Source: Gemmatimonadaceae bacterium
Lineage (GTDB): Bacteria; Gemmatimonadota; Gemmatimonadetes; Gemmatimonadales; Gemmatimonadaceae
DNA: 64,000 bases
Direction of reading: 5' to 3'
NCBI GenBank assembly: GCA_030647905.1
Contig: JAUSJA010000025.1
Location: 235,741 to 299,740 of the forward strand
This document shows positions 10,001 through 18,156 of this stretch, one piece after another. The notes below the pieces were generated by a model. The model saw only the letters and a list, made by a program, of their open reading frames with translations. It made no database searches and was not told the DNA's origin. Made by a program: the position numbers and the translations under genes. Every line of letters begins with the position of its first letter. Positions within the stretch are counted from its first letter, which is position 1.

Positions 10001-10220
10001 CGGCCGGACGCCCATCCACATTCAGCTCGACACCCACGACCGGCTTCACACCCTGACGCCGGCACTCGAGTGCGAAACGCACGACACCGCCCAGATCGGC
10101 GGTGTCGCTTATACCTATAGTATGGTGCCCCAGCTCTGCCGCTCTCTTTACGAGAGCTTCAGGCGTGAGTGCCCCATTGTTGAATGAGAATGCGGTGTGG
10201 GCTCGGAGCTCGATGGGCAT
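6993..10220 (-). CDS. dnaE2: Error-prone DNA polymerase III alpha subunit DnaE2 (ImuC)
   Basis: A 1075-residue C-family polymerase. It opens with the PHP domain (ELRAHTAFSFNNGALTPEAL), continues with palm and fingers (PDIDVDIEHDRREEVLDY, GRGSAANSAVAYCL) and ends with an OB-fold segment (EPIVVAGLVTIRQRPASANG). Length, short tail after the OB fold and lack of the clamp/tau region fit DnaE2 rather than replicative DnaE1. DnaE2 makes mutagenic lesion-bypass synthesis together with ImuA and ImuB, whose genes lie 15-17 kb away at 25.3-27.4 kb rather than adjacent. SOS control is expected from the family, but I cannot name the operator here. Confidence 0.95.
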   Translation of the reverse strand: MPIELRAHTAFSFNNGALTPEALVKRAAELGHHTIGISDTADLGGVVRFALECRRQGVKPVVGVELNVDGRPAAFYACNVGGMRNIGALVTRARVGSLRGWVKGQSADKRGRPRVSWKDVAERSTGIFALTGPASGPIGAKIQACEYSTASRMLSEWREVFGNRLAVEVQLHHTGGCEAALASALIDLAGKQNIPWVAVNDPRYADQSSRLVHDILTALRYDTTIDKAMSRGLLHPNGEWRLLSPIEMAERWKGREEGLEESERIASECDFDLSWLRPPLPKFPNPPGVSDTQFLREKVYEGARERWGEALSDAQKNQIEHELRVIATLGFSGFFLVMWDAVRFARSQNILCQGRGSAANSAVAYCLAVTAVDPVANGLLFERFLSEKRVDGQTEAPDIDVDIEHDRREEVLDYMYDHYERSHSAIACIVQTYRGPNALRDSMRAFGYPMELINDMSKRMHYDEPREGAERIRTELGARFGFDAENARGKTMLAAMAAFEDLPRLRATHVGGFVLSSMPLGDYMPIEHTTMGRTIVQFDKDDLDAVGVPKFDFLGLGAMSLVRRAFDYIEVRTGERPQMYKLPAGDKKTYDLICRGETIGTFQIESRAQIASILHTLPDRLYDIVVQVALIRPGPIQAKFVHPYTARRRGLEPVMYPHPLLEPILKRTQGIPIFQEQAMAIAMVLGGYTAAEADELRRTMGHVRKIGRLMETLGRLRDRMMERGVSESVATGIVEDLKSFANYGFPESHAWSFALIAYATAWLKAHYPAEFFAALLNSWPMGFYPPSTLIHDARRHGVVVRPPCMRDGEWECTIEPLDREGVDRTNETERMESVMSDSYLDPGGPALRVGWRHIRGLGEKTLDVLRLTRFPDRPFTSIEDVVLRAKLRRADALHLARAGAFAAWEPDRRRAAWEALRACGDSLPLAPATREMHSPRALSATELIYLDYFATGVSINGHPMQHMRERLRRAGVVDSRGLRDLRGGEPIVVAGLVTIRQRPASANGTIFLLLEDEWGFINVVVPSFLVEENSEVVKFATFVVVQGRFEKDGNVLNVVGKRFKELDVKRLEHRARSFR

Positions 10221-10329
10221 GGGGTCCCAATGCTAATACCGAACAAACCCCGAAGCAAGAAGGAAGCCCGAGCCGCCAGCGCCGCCCTCCGAACAGGCAC
10301 GGCGCTTTCACTTTAACTGCCCTCTTTCT

Positions 10330-10767
10330 TCACCGGATAATGATCATGTCAGGATCGATGATCACAGTGTCCGACGTCAAATTGTCGCGCACACAGATCG
10401 CGGTTACCGCGTATTGGTACTTCCTGCCGGCTTGAGTAGGATCCAGCGCCTGCGCCCCGGCTGGCTTCGCCTTGCTGCCCTTGTATGGGGTCTTTCTCTT
10501 GAACGGCCAGGGTTTACCAGTCTTCGCCAGAACCTGCATATCCGTAACGTTCGATGCGGCATCCAGTCTCCAATTGATCGAGTCACCGGGCCTGAGGCTG
10601 ATAGACCAGGGAGTAAGGGAGAACGAGACACCGCGCCCCGCGAGGCAGTCTACTCTGGTGTCCACGTTAACAGTCTGGTAGCTGCCTTGTGCGTCAGCGG
10701 ATCTTTTCGTTTCCACGACGGCGAAAACGAGAACAGCACCGCAGGTGAGCAGAACCTTCGCGCGCAT
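10330..10767 (-). CDS. Exported protein, cupredoxin-like
   Basis: 145 residues with a signal peptide (MRAKVLLTCGAVLVFAVVE, cleavage near SADAQG). The mature part has the rhythm of a small beta-sandwich: SLRPGDSINWRLDAASNVTDMQV resembles the strand that precedes the metal site in cupredoxins, and YAVTAICV the next strand, but I do not see the full Cys-His-Met copper ligand set. It is therefore probably a non-metal cupredoxin-fold protein in the periplasm. Monocistronic. The 110 bp between it and dnaE2 contain nothing recognisable. Confidence 0.55.
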   Translation of the reverse strand: MRAKVLLTCGAVLVFAVVETKRSADAQGSYQTVNVDTRVDCLAGRGVSFSLTPWSISLRPGDSINWRLDAASNVTDMQVLAKTGKPWPFKRKTPYKGSKAKPAGAQALDPTQAGRKYQYAVTAICVRDNLTSDTVIIDPDMIIIR

Positions 10768-10876
10768 TTGTCACTCCGGAGGAGAGAGCGACAACAGTGC
10801 AAGCGGCCGGATTGGAACGCAAGGACCGAACAATCGAGAGGTGCGTACGGAGCAGGGCTTGGGCTGTAGGCCCCGT

Positions 10877-11585
10877 TCAGACCGAACAGTTCAGCGCAGC
10901 CAGCGCTGACTGCCACTCCTCCTCGCTGATCGCCTTGCGCGCGCGGAAATTGATTCCGAGCGTACCGAACTTCGCGGCACTCGATGCCTGTGGTGCATCG
11001 GCATAAACGTCCACTCGCGACACGATCTCGAAATTCACGAACCCGGCAGCGACGACCGTCGCTTGAAGCTCCGCTTCGACCAGAGCACCGGCAATTCAGC
11101 CCTTCCACAGGTCTATGTCACGCCTCGCACCATCCCCGACGTCCTTCTCAACGAGAATGTCACCGATCTGAAGCCGTCCGCCTGGCTTCAGCACACGCGC
11201 CATCTCCTGAAGTCCCGCCATCTTGTCGGGGAAAAGATTGAGCACACCGTTCGAGATGACGACGTCGGCCCACGCATCCGCCACGGGAAGCGACTCGGCC
11301 AGACCATGATGGAAACGAACATTGCGAAACCCGCTGGCCTCGGCGCTCTCTCGCGCCCGATCGAGCAAACGAAGCGATGCTCTCTTCGGGCACTCCCGCG
11401 AGCCATTCATCCTCGTATCCGAGGATACCCGCGAGCCGACGACCCGTGTGGAAGTGGAAGCCCTGCTCCGGATCCTCCGCCACCATCGCGTACTCGTTCT
11501 GAATGGCGCGCCGAAGTTCCTGAATGTCGAGCCCTTCTGGCGCGCGACTCGCGCGCACCACCCGAGCGCTAGCTGACTCTGTCAT
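10877..11585 (-). pseudogene. Decayed SAM methyltransferase (ArsM-like family)
   Basis: Three pieces of one methyltransferase lie in order on the minus strand. The N-terminal helices (from 11585: EYAMVAEDPEQGFHFHTGRR, GYEDEWLAG, ESIASFA) run in one frame. The sequence then jumps, in another frame, to DRARESAEASGF and LAESLPVADAWADVVISNG, so the stretch expected to hold the SAM-binding GxGxG motif is deleted near 11370. After DIDLWKG an in-frame TGA at 11096-11098 sits where relatives have a Cys codon (WTGCIAG), and the frame then continues (AGALVEAELQATVVAAGF) to 10877. The lost glycine loop makes it non-functional whatever the TGA means. Confidence 0.8.
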
Positions 11586-11729
11586 TGGCCTCCACGGCCG
11601 GACATTGACGCCGAACTACCTTCGTCCATTGTATCGAGCGTTTGAACAGCGTCAAGACCGGCGAGTCATCGCCCCACGACCGATCAGAATGTATCGGCTC
11701 TCCGTGTCGGAATTGTCTCCGCGCGGTTG

Positions 11730-13862
11730 TCAAACCCCGAGCTCGAGACCAATCTCCCCACACAGCGCCTGCAACCTCTCGACCACACCCGAGTCTCCGT
11801 CCTGGCTGTCGCCCGCGGCCCGGACCAGCGTCCAAAGCGCCCTCAACAGATCGACGAGATGCGCGCGCTCGCGGAGAACGACTTCGCGGCGGCTCTGCAT
11901 TCGCCGCACGAGATCGAGCTGGTGTCGCACGAGCTCGCGCAGCTCTGCACGCTCGCGTGTGTCTCCAGTTCCGCCGGACTCGAGCGCATCAAGCTGGGAA
12001 ACGAGGCGATTCGCCTCCCCCGGACCGGCGTCGCGGGAAAGTGTAGCAAGCTCACTGTCGCGCTGGTCAATTGCCTTCAGCAGGCGCTCCGCCGCAGTCG
12101 CAGTTCGCAAGCCAGAGTCTCCCGTGCTGGCCGGGAGGAGTTGAAGCACCTCGCGAATGGCACGCAGATAGTCCGAAGGCGCATCGCGGTCCGGTACGCG
12201 CACCTTTCCCGAAGCGGGGGCGAGCAAACGTGTCAACGCCGGTTCATTCCATCCCGACGAAGCCAGTGTCGGACCAAGAAGCAGGCGCAGCGACTGGTCG
12301 AACGCGAGCCCTATGCGCCGCGCCCAGGCAAATCCCGACATGACAGCCAGCGAGCCGGCAATGAAGATCGCCCACTCCGCGACCTCGACCCACGATTCGT
12401 AAATCACCCCAGCGCCTGAAGAAATCCGTCCTCGCAGCAGAATGAGCAGAAGAAGTGCTGGACAGGATGCGATAAGGAGAACTCTCACTCCTTTGGCGAT
12501 CCATGGCAGGCGGTCCCAGAGATCCGATGGCCGGCGAAGCGCGCGCGGCCACCACATGCCCCACCACTCGGGCGGCCACAATGCGATCCGCGCGAGGTCG
12601 AGGAATCTCATCGCGCGTCCCGCTCCATTCCACAGATGCAGGACGAGTCCGATCGGGACGATCAAGGCGACGAGAATCAGCAGCGCCCGCTCGCTGCCGG
12701 ACCGCTCCGTGAGAAGCGCGAAGCCGGCCCATCCGGCCGCCCAGAGAAAAGCGTACGGACCGAAGCTCGGCAGATCACGAACTGCGTCCGGCAGGCGTTC
12801 GGCCGCAACGATGCTCTCGAGCGCTTCTCTCAGCGATCGCGCGTTCGCCCAGCGGTCCGCTCTGTCGCGAGCCATGCACTTGCGGACAACGGACGACAAG
12901 TCCGGCGGAATCGAAGAGACGAGCGCATCCACCGGCGTCGGATCTTCGACAAGTCGCCGGTAGATTGTCGCTGCGGCGGTCTCACTGCGGAACGGCTCGC
13001 GTCCCGTCAGCATCACATAGGCAACCGCTCCCAGAGAGTAGATGTCGCTCCGCTCGTCAATGTCCGGAGCACCGGTCACCTGCTCGGGCGACATGTAATC
13101 CGGCGTGCCCAATATGGCCCCTGTAGCCGTGAGGCTCTCGGCCGCACCCGGCATCTTCGAGATCCCGAAATCCGCGAGGATCGCGTGGCCGCTTTCGCTG
13201 TCGAGAAGGATGTTCGCGGGCTTGATGTCCCGGTGAATCACACCGTTCCGGTGCGCGCACTCCAGAGCGTCGGCCATCTCGCTGAAGATTCGATGCGCTT
13301 CAGTCCACGGCAGGAGACCCTCGCGTCGAATTCTCTCCCCGAGAGTTTCCCCGCGCACGTACGTCATCACGAAATACCAGAGGTTGTCTATCTCACCGAA
13401 GCTGTGCAGCCCGAGAATGCCGGGGTGAGAGAGCCGCGCCGCTATCCGGGCCTCCCGTCGAAAGCGCTCCCGATGGCCTTCGGCAACCGCGAGGTCGGGA
13501 CGGAGGACCTTGATCGCGACGAACCGCTCGAGCGCCCGCTCTCTCGCCAGATACACGCACCCCATTCCACCACTTCCGAGAGGGCGGATGATCTCATACT
13601 GGTGCGCCAGCACACTCTCCAGAAGGCTTCGCAATGTCGCATCCTGCTCTGCGACCAGAGATCCCGCCGCCGAGGCGATGGCTGCCCGCGCTTCCGGCAG
13701 ACTGTCGGCCGCGTCAGCGGCCGCGAGAAGAGACTCCACTTCCAGGCGAAGCTCCGCATCGTTCCCGCACGCGGAATGGAGCAGTTCCGTCCGTTCAGCT
13801 CCGGGCGCCTCCATCGCGAGAGCGACGATCGATTTGATCCGCTGCCAGCGCTCCAGACTCAC
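11730..13862 (-). CDS. Membrane serine/threonine protein kinase
   Basis: The chosen start is a GTG at 13862 that overlaps the TGA of the sigma factor gene (GTGA) and gives VSLERWQRIK, the usual opening of this kinase type. A longer ATG frame exists upstream. The 710-residue product has a Hanks kinase domain: glycine loop LGSGGMGCVYLARE, VAIK lysine, HRDIKPANI catalytic loop, DFG, and the SPEQ segment. Hydrophobic segments around residues 370-500 anchor it, and a charged coiled-coil C-terminus follows (RERAELRELVRHQLDLVRRMQSR). It presumably phosphorylates cytoplasmic targets in response to an unknown cue, and it is translationally coupled to the sigma factor. Confidence 0.9.
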   Translation of the reverse strand: MSLERWQRIKSIVALAMEAPGAERTELLHSACGNDAELRLEVESLLAAADAADSLPEARAAIASAAGSLVAEQDATLRSLLESVLAHQYEIIRPLGSGGMGCVYLARERALERFVAIKVLRPDLAVAEGHRERFRREARIAARLSHPGILGLHSFGEIDNLWYFVMTYVRGETLGERIRREGLLPWTEAHRIFSEMADALECAHRNGVIHRDIKPANILLDSESGHAILADFGISKMPGAAESLTATGAILGTPDYMSPEQVTGAPDIDERSDIYSLGAVAYVMLTGREPFRSETAAATIYRRLVEDPTPVDALVSSIPPDLSSVVRKCMARDRADRWANARSLREALESIVAAERLPDAVRDLPSFGPYAFLWAAGWAGFALLTERSGSERALLILVALIVPIGLVLHLWNGAGRAMRFLDLARIALWPPEWWGMWWPRALRRPSDLWDRLPWIAKGVRVLLIASCPALLLLILLRGRISSGAGVIYESWVEVAEWAIFIAGSLAVMSGFAWARRIGLAFDQSLRLLLGPTLASSGWNEPALTRLLAPASGKVRVPDRDAPSDYLRAIREVLQLLPASTGDSGLRTATAAERLLKAIDQRDSELATLSRDAGPGEANRLVSQLDALESGGTGDTRERAELRELVRHQLDLVRRMQSRREVVLRERAHLVDLLRALWTLVRAAGDSQDGDSGVVERLQALCGEIGLELGV

Positions 13863-14416
13863 GTGTCGCTCAGTTCCCGCCGGAGCCAGGCGCGCGCAAC
13901 TGCCCACTCGCGTTTGACAGTAGCCGGAGAAATCCCGAGCGCCTCGGCCGTCTCATCGATGTTGAGACCCGTGAAATAGCGAAGCTCCACGACCCGCGCC
14001 TGGCCGGGGTCGAGCGTCGCAAGCTTCTCGAGCGCTTCGTGCAGCGCGAGTATGTCCACAGCGCTCGACGACGCGGATGCTTGCGACGCGTCGTGCACAT
14101 CATCGAGCGTGATCGCGCGCGCTCCGCCGCCGCGTTTCTCGGAGCAGCGAGCCCGTGCGTGATCTACGAGGACCCGACGCATCACCTGCGCGGCCACGCC
14201 GAAGAACTGTGCGCGGTTCTGCCACCCGGCACGGCTCTGGTCCACCAGTCGGAGATAGACCTCGTTTACAAGCGCAGTCGGCTGAAGGGTGTGCCCCACT
14301 GCCTCTCCGCGCATTGCGCGTGCGGCCGCCCGATGCAGCTCGTCGTAAACGAGAGGCAGGAGCTGATCGGCGGCTGAGCTGTCCCCATTCCTCCATGCCG
14401 TCAGGAGTTGGGTCAC
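13859..14416 (-). CDS. ECF-type RNA polymerase sigma factor
   Basis: 185 residues with sigma region 2 (LLPLVYDELHRAAARAMRG, then NEVYLRLVD) and region 4 helix-turn-helix (LRYFTGLNIDETAEALGIS, TVKREWAVARAWL). The long region 2-4 linker and the PTALVNEVYLRL motif are typical of the ECF group that is encoded next to Hanks kinases in Planctomycetes, Acidobacteria and Gemmatimonadota. It overlaps the kinase gene by 4 bp, so the pair is one operon; phosphorylation by the partner kinase is a reasonable but untested regulatory idea. No anti-sigma factor gene is adjacent. Confidence 0.92.
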   Translation of the reverse strand: MTQLLTAWRNGDSSAADQLLPLVYDELHRAAARAMRGEAVGHTLQPTALVNEVYLRLVDQSRAGWQNRAQFFGVAAQVMRRVLVDHARARCSEKRGGGARAITLDDVHDASQASASSSAVDILALHEALEKLATLDPGQARVVELRYFTGLNIDETAEALGISPATVKREWAVARAWLRRELSDT

Positions 14417-14569
14417 ATCCGAGCGCGCAGTCTGAGAAAATGGCGGCAGGGTCCCTCCTCCCCGAAGCCGACGATACGACCGCCCGGGAGTGGAGTCAAC
14501 ACATCTGTGCTACTGAGCTGATTTCCCCCCCCTTCCCGCGTTACTCCCTGGACCCAAAAAGGGGAGCGG

Positions 14570-16144
14570 ATGATGAGCTGGGACGCAATCGTGATCGGCA
14601 GCGGCTTCGGCGGCGCGTTATCTGCGCTTCCGCTCGTGCAGGCTGGCCAGCGCGTTCTGATGATCGAGCGCGGCGGCTGGGTGGGACGCGGGCCGGACAA
14701 CTGGGGAAAATCCGGAGCGGGACTGCTTACACCGCACCACACGAGCGACGCCGCGTTTCGGGTCTCGGGAGCCCACAGAAATTATCGCGCCAGCGCATGG
14801 AACTGCGTCGGAGGCCAGTCGGTCTTCTACGGAGCTGCTTCGTACCGTTTCCGCGAGAGTGATTTCCAGCACAACACGGACGTCGTCGGGGATTCCGGCG
14901 CGGAGTGGCCGTTCCGGTACGAAGTTCTCGAGCCTTTTTATGCTCGCGCCGAAATGCTGCTTGGCGTTGGGGGGCAGGCCGGATGCGAGCCTGGCGAGCC
15001 GAAGCGCAGCACTCCCTTCCCTCAGCCACCACCGCCGCTGTCCCGTTCAGCCCGCCGCATCGCCGAGGCCGCAACGCGCCTGGGGTTCACTCCATCGCGG
15101 ATTCCCCTCGCCATCTCGTACGCCGCGAGCGGCAACCGCCGCGGATGCACGATGTGCGGCACGTGCGACGGCTATGCCTGCGCGGCAGAGTCGAAGAACG
15201 ACCTCGCAACGGGAGTCATTCCCGACCTGCTGCGCCAAGGCATGACCCTCCGTGCCAACACGGTCTGTGTTCGACTGACGGCGCAGACTGGACGCGTGAC
15301 CGGGGTGGAATGCGTCAACCGTGTCACGGGCGAGCGAGAGACGTTCCGTGCAAGGAGGGTGCTGCTGGCGGCCGGAACGCTCGCCACACCGCATCTCCTG
15401 CTTGCGTCGGATCTGGCGCGCGTCAATCCTGCCGCCGACGCCGTCGGCCGATATCTCACCCGGCATCGCAACGCGGTTGTGCTCGGCGCCTTCGCGCGCC
15501 GGCCCAATCCGACTGCGGAGTTCGATAAGCAGATCGCGATACTCGATCTGTACGAGAGCGCGGGAAGCATCCAGCAGCTCACGCCTCCGACGGGTCTCGT
15601 GAAGGCATACCTGCCGCCCGCGTTGCGTACTCCCGCAGCAATATTCACCTCGCACGCGCTCGGCCTTCTCGTCATCGCCGAGGACCAGCCGCGCGCGAAC
15701 AACGCAGTATCGGTCGACTGGGGTTCCATCGACCGCTACGGTCTTCCCGGGCTTCGTGTTCGGCATGCCTACAGCGAGCGGGATGAGCGGCTCGCGGGAA
15801 CCCTCGTCGAGCAGGCTCGGGCCGTGCTCCGCGAGGCCGGCGCATTATTCACGATCGTGCATGGCATCCGGACATTCTCCCACGCGCTCGGAACCGTGCG
15901 CATGGGCGATGATTCGCGCGCTTCGCCGCTCGATGTGTGGGGACGCTACCGCGGTCTCGACAACCTGTTCGTGGTGGATGGAAGCGCTCTCCCGAGATCG
16001 GCCGGCCTCAATCCCAGCTTGACGATAGCCGCCAACGCGTTGCGCGTCGGCTCGCATCTGGCGGGCACCGCGGTTTCCCAATCCGGCGGGGCGGTGCGTG
16101 CACGCCGCATTCAGCGTTACCTCCCAACCATGAGCATACGATGA
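14570..16144 (+). CDS. GMC family FAD-dependent oxidoreductase
   Basis: 524 residues. The FAD-binding Rossmann loop is VIGSGFGGALSA at residues 8-19, and the C-terminal GMC signature reads SALPRSAGLNPSLTIAANALR with the catalytic His in the SHALGTVRMG stretch. A Cys cluster (GCTMCGTCDGYAC, near residue 190) is characteristic of the bacterial branch that includes cholesterol-oxidase and sugar-dehydrogenase relatives. Two adjacent ATG codons follow GGGGAG; either can start. First gene of an overlapping trio: its TGA overlaps the next ATG, so the three products very likely act together. Substrate unknown, perhaps a polyol, sugar or sterol. Confidence 0.9.
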   Translation: MMSWDAIVIGSGFGGALSALPLVQAGQRVLMIERGGWVGRGPDNWGKSGAGLLTPHHTSDAAFRVSGAHRNYRASAWNCVGGQSVFYGAASYRFRESDFQHNTDVVGDSGAEWPFRYEVLEPFYARAEMLLGVGGQAGCEPGEPKRSTPFPQPPPPLSRSARRIAEAATRLGFTPSRIPLAISYAASGNRRGCTMCGTCDGYACAAESKNDLATGVIPDLLRQGMTLRANTVCVRLTAQTGRVTGVECVNRVTGERETFRARRVLLAAGTLATPHLLLASDLARVNPAADAVGRYLTRHRNAVVLGAFARRPNPTAEFDKQIAILDLYESAGSIQQLTPPTGLVKAYLPPALRTPAAIFTSHALGLLVIAEDQPRANNAVSVDWGSIDRYGLPGLRVRHAYSERDERLAGTLVEQARAVLREAGALFTIVHGIRTFSHALGTVRMGDDSRASPLDVWGRYRGLDNLFVVDGSALPRSAGLNPSLTIAANALRVGSHLAGTAVSQSGGAVRARRIQRYLPTMSIR

Positions 16145-16956
16145 CTCACATTCCTTTCGCTTCACTCGCCATCGCCGGCGCGGTCGGCCTCATGTCCGGC
16201 TGCCATACTTCCATCTGGGGGATGTACAAGGACGCGCTTCATGAAGGCTTCGGACTCGGCACCTTCGCACGGAGCATCGCAATCGGAGGCGTCGTCGCAG
16301 TCGTGATCCAGGCGACGCTCCGCCTGCCTCTGCCCGCTCCGCATGCGCTCTTTCTCCTTTTCGGCCTCGCCTATGCCGCAGAGCGTGGAATAGTGGAGGT
16401 ATGGAAGACCTTCATACGCGAGGAGGATCAGTCCAAGTATTTCATCCCTATGCAGTTCAGCATCCGCGGCGTTCCCGTAGCCAGCAGAGGGACGCGCCTC
16501 GCGGCAGGCGCCGCCTACATCGCCGCCGTCGTGCTCAGCCTCGCGGTCGTGGCGAGCCTGGATGACAGCGGCGCGACGTTCAGCCACGTGACGCGTGCGG
16601 CGCTCGCGGGACTCGTCGTCGGGATGCTGCTCGCTGTGGGCGGAGCATGGAAGGATGCTCCCAAGGAAGGCTTCGATATCGTGAAGTTCTTCCGCAGTCC
16701 CGTGTTGACAGTGCTGTACGCCTGCCTGATGGCACAGCTCACTACCGACTATTTGCTTATCGCGGTGGCCGCGATCGGATACGAGCGCGCGACGGCCGAG
16801 ACGTACAAGACATTCTTCTTTCCTTCAAAGCCGCGCGGAAAGTTCAGCGGCAAGCCTGTTCTGTATCCCGGGCTGCTTCGGCAGCGGCGGTATTTCGTTC
16901 CCGTGTACGTGGCGATCTCTGTGAGCGTGATGGCCTGCGCTGCGGCGGCACTGTGA
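16141..16956 (+). CDS. Membrane protein with internal two-fold repeat
   Basis: The start is the ATG in the ATGA overlap with the GMC gene, giving 271 residues with about six hydrophobic segments. The protein is an internal duplication. Unit 1 has WGMYKDALHEGF, then about 60 residues later AERGIVEVWKTFIREEDQ; unit 2 has GAWKDAPKEGFDIVKFFRS, then YERATAETYKTFFFPSKP. So each half has a W/YKDA.xEGF block, two membrane helices and a ...E.YKTF block. I know no named family. Its place between a GMC oxidoreductase and a Gfo/Idh/MocA dehydrogenase, with 4-bp overlaps on both sides, suggests a membrane partner or substrate carrier for them. Confidence 0.8.
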   Translation: MTHIPFASLAIAGAVGLMSGCHTSIWGMYKDALHEGFGLGTFARSIAIGGVVAVVIQATLRLPLPAPHALFLLFGLAYAAERGIVEVWKTFIREEDQSKYFIPMQFSIRGVPVASRGTRLAAGAAYIAAVVLSLAVVASLDDSGATFSHVTRAALAGLVVGMLLAVGGAWKDAPKEGFDIVKFFRSPVLTVLYACLMAQLTTDYLLIAVAAIGYERATAETYKTFFFPSKPRGKFSGKPVLYPGLLRQRRYFVPVYVAISVSVMACAAAAL

Positions 16957-17969
16957 CGCGCGCCAGGCAGTTGAGCGTGCTGCTGCTGGGATGTGGAGCG
17001 GCTGCGAAAATGCACAGCCGCGTTTTGCGCCGTATTGGAGGCGTAGTCCTGTCATACGCCAGTCGGGACGGAGGGCGCGCGGCCGCACTGTGCGGGATGT
17101 TCGATGGCCGCCGGGCGTTCGGATCGTACGAGGGCGCTCTGAGCGATGACTCTGTGGATGTCGTGCTCGTTGCGACACCGACGGTCTCGCATCGCGACCT
17201 CGCACTTGTCGCTCTCGAGGCCGGCCGGCACGTCATCGTCGAGAAGCCCGCTTTCATGTCGGCACGGGACGCTGACATCGTTCGTGATTCAGCGTCCGCG
17301 GCGGGAAAGAGAGTGATGGTGGCCGAGAACTACTTCTACAAGCCGATCGCAGGTTACCTGCGGCGAGTGATCCGCTCCGGAGAGCTCGGCGAGATCAGAT
17401 TCGTCACACTGGATGCAACCAAATGGCAGAAGGTGGCCGGATGGCGCGCAGATCCCGCCCTCAGCGGCGGCGGCGCGTTGTTCGAGGGTGGTGTGCACTG
17501 GATAAGCTTCGCGTCGAACATCGGTCTTGACGTCGTCGGTATAGAGGCGATACGGACTGGCGGTGCACCCGGCTGCGACCGCAGCTCACTCGTGGTTCTC
17601 CGCTACGCCGGCGGCGCCGTGGGAACGCTCGTGCACTCGTGGGAGATCGCTGCCCCGCTCGGACATCTTCGCCGCTCAAAGGTTCAGGGGACCGGCGGTT
17701 CGGTGACATTCGAGTCGAACGGACTCGCGCGATTTACGTCGGGGCGAAGTCCGTCGCTTGGCCTCCCCGCACTGCGCGATCCATTCGGATACCGCGCGAT
17801 GATGAAAGATTTTCTCGGAGCGGTGCGGGATGACCGGGAGCCACAGTTCACCCTGTCAATGGCGCGCCGCGATCTCGACCTGCTCGAGCAGGCGGAGCGC
17901 TCGATGGATGGTGCATGCGAGTGGCGCCGCCAGAGCACTGTTCAGTTCGCCACGGCCACCGCGGATTAG
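16953..17969 (+). CDS. Gfo/Idh/MocA family NAD(P)-dependent dehydrogenase
   Basis: Starts at GTG 16953 inside the GTGA overlap with the membrane-protein gene; a much longer frame upstream is spurious. The 338-residue product opens with the nucleotide loop LLLGCGAAAKMHSRVL and carries the family's EKP motif (HVIVEKPAFMS) that contributes the catalytic Lys, then the C-terminal alpha/beta domain (GGALFEGGVHWISF). Such enzymes oxidise or reduce sugars, inositols or their derivatives. In this operon it may act on the same carbohydrate as the GMC oxidoreductase. Convergent with the short gene at 17971, with 1 bp between stop codons. Confidence 0.9.
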   Translation: MTRARQLSVLLLGCGAAAKMHSRVLRRIGGVVLSYASRDGGRAAALCGMFDGRRAFGSYEGALSDDSVDVVLVATPTVSHRDLALVALEAGRHVIVEKPAFMSARDADIVRDSASAAGKRVMVAENYFYKPIAGYLRRVIRSGELGEIRFVTLDATKWQKVAGWRADPALSGGGALFEGGVHWISFASNIGLDVVGIEAIRTGGAPGCDRSSLVVLRYAGGAVGTLVHSWEIAAPLGHLRRSKVQGTGGSVTFESNGLARFTSGRSPSLGLPALRDPFGYRAMMKDFLGAVRDDREPQFTLSMARRDLDLLEQAERSMDGACEWRRQSTVQFATATAD

Positions 17970-17970
17970 C

Positions 17971-18156
17971 TCAGGCAGCCGGTGGCACTTCGGTCAGCAG
18001 CGCCGCAAATCGCGGATCATCTCTCACCGAGTCCAGATCCGGGTCGGTCATCAGCCAGTCACGGTTCCGCATCCCCAGCTCCGCCGCCGAGTCGAGAGTG
18101 CGCTCGTGCGCCCACCGGTTGTACTCGTAGAGGTCCAGCAGCTCAGCAATCGTCAC
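17971..18156 (-). CDS. Short chimera: DinB-like start, TPR-protein-like end
   Basis: GTG at 18156 overlaps the stop of the AI-2E permease gene (GTGA), giving 61 residues. The first half (TIAELLDLYEYNRWAHERTL) looks like the start of a DinB/DUF664 four-helix protein. The second half (WLMTDPDLDSVRDDPRFAALL) looks like the C-terminal end of tetratricopeptide proteins of this phylum (..DFDSLRDDPRF..). An internal deletion joining two genes would produce this. It may still be translated through coupling to the permease, but a function is doubtful. Both resemblances are from memory of family style and need a search. Confidence 0.5.
   Translation of the reverse strand: MTIAELLDLYEYNRWAHERTLDSAAELGMRNRDWLMTDPDLDSVRDDPRFAALLTEVPPAA

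Noticed and set aside
11096..11098. TGA at a Cys position as selenocysteine
   Set aside because: The gene also has a frame change and lacks its SAM loop, and I see no convincing hairpin just downstream.
12636..13979. 447-codon ORF on the plus strand
   Set aside because: Antisense to the kinase gene, rich in Arg and without recognisable motifs.
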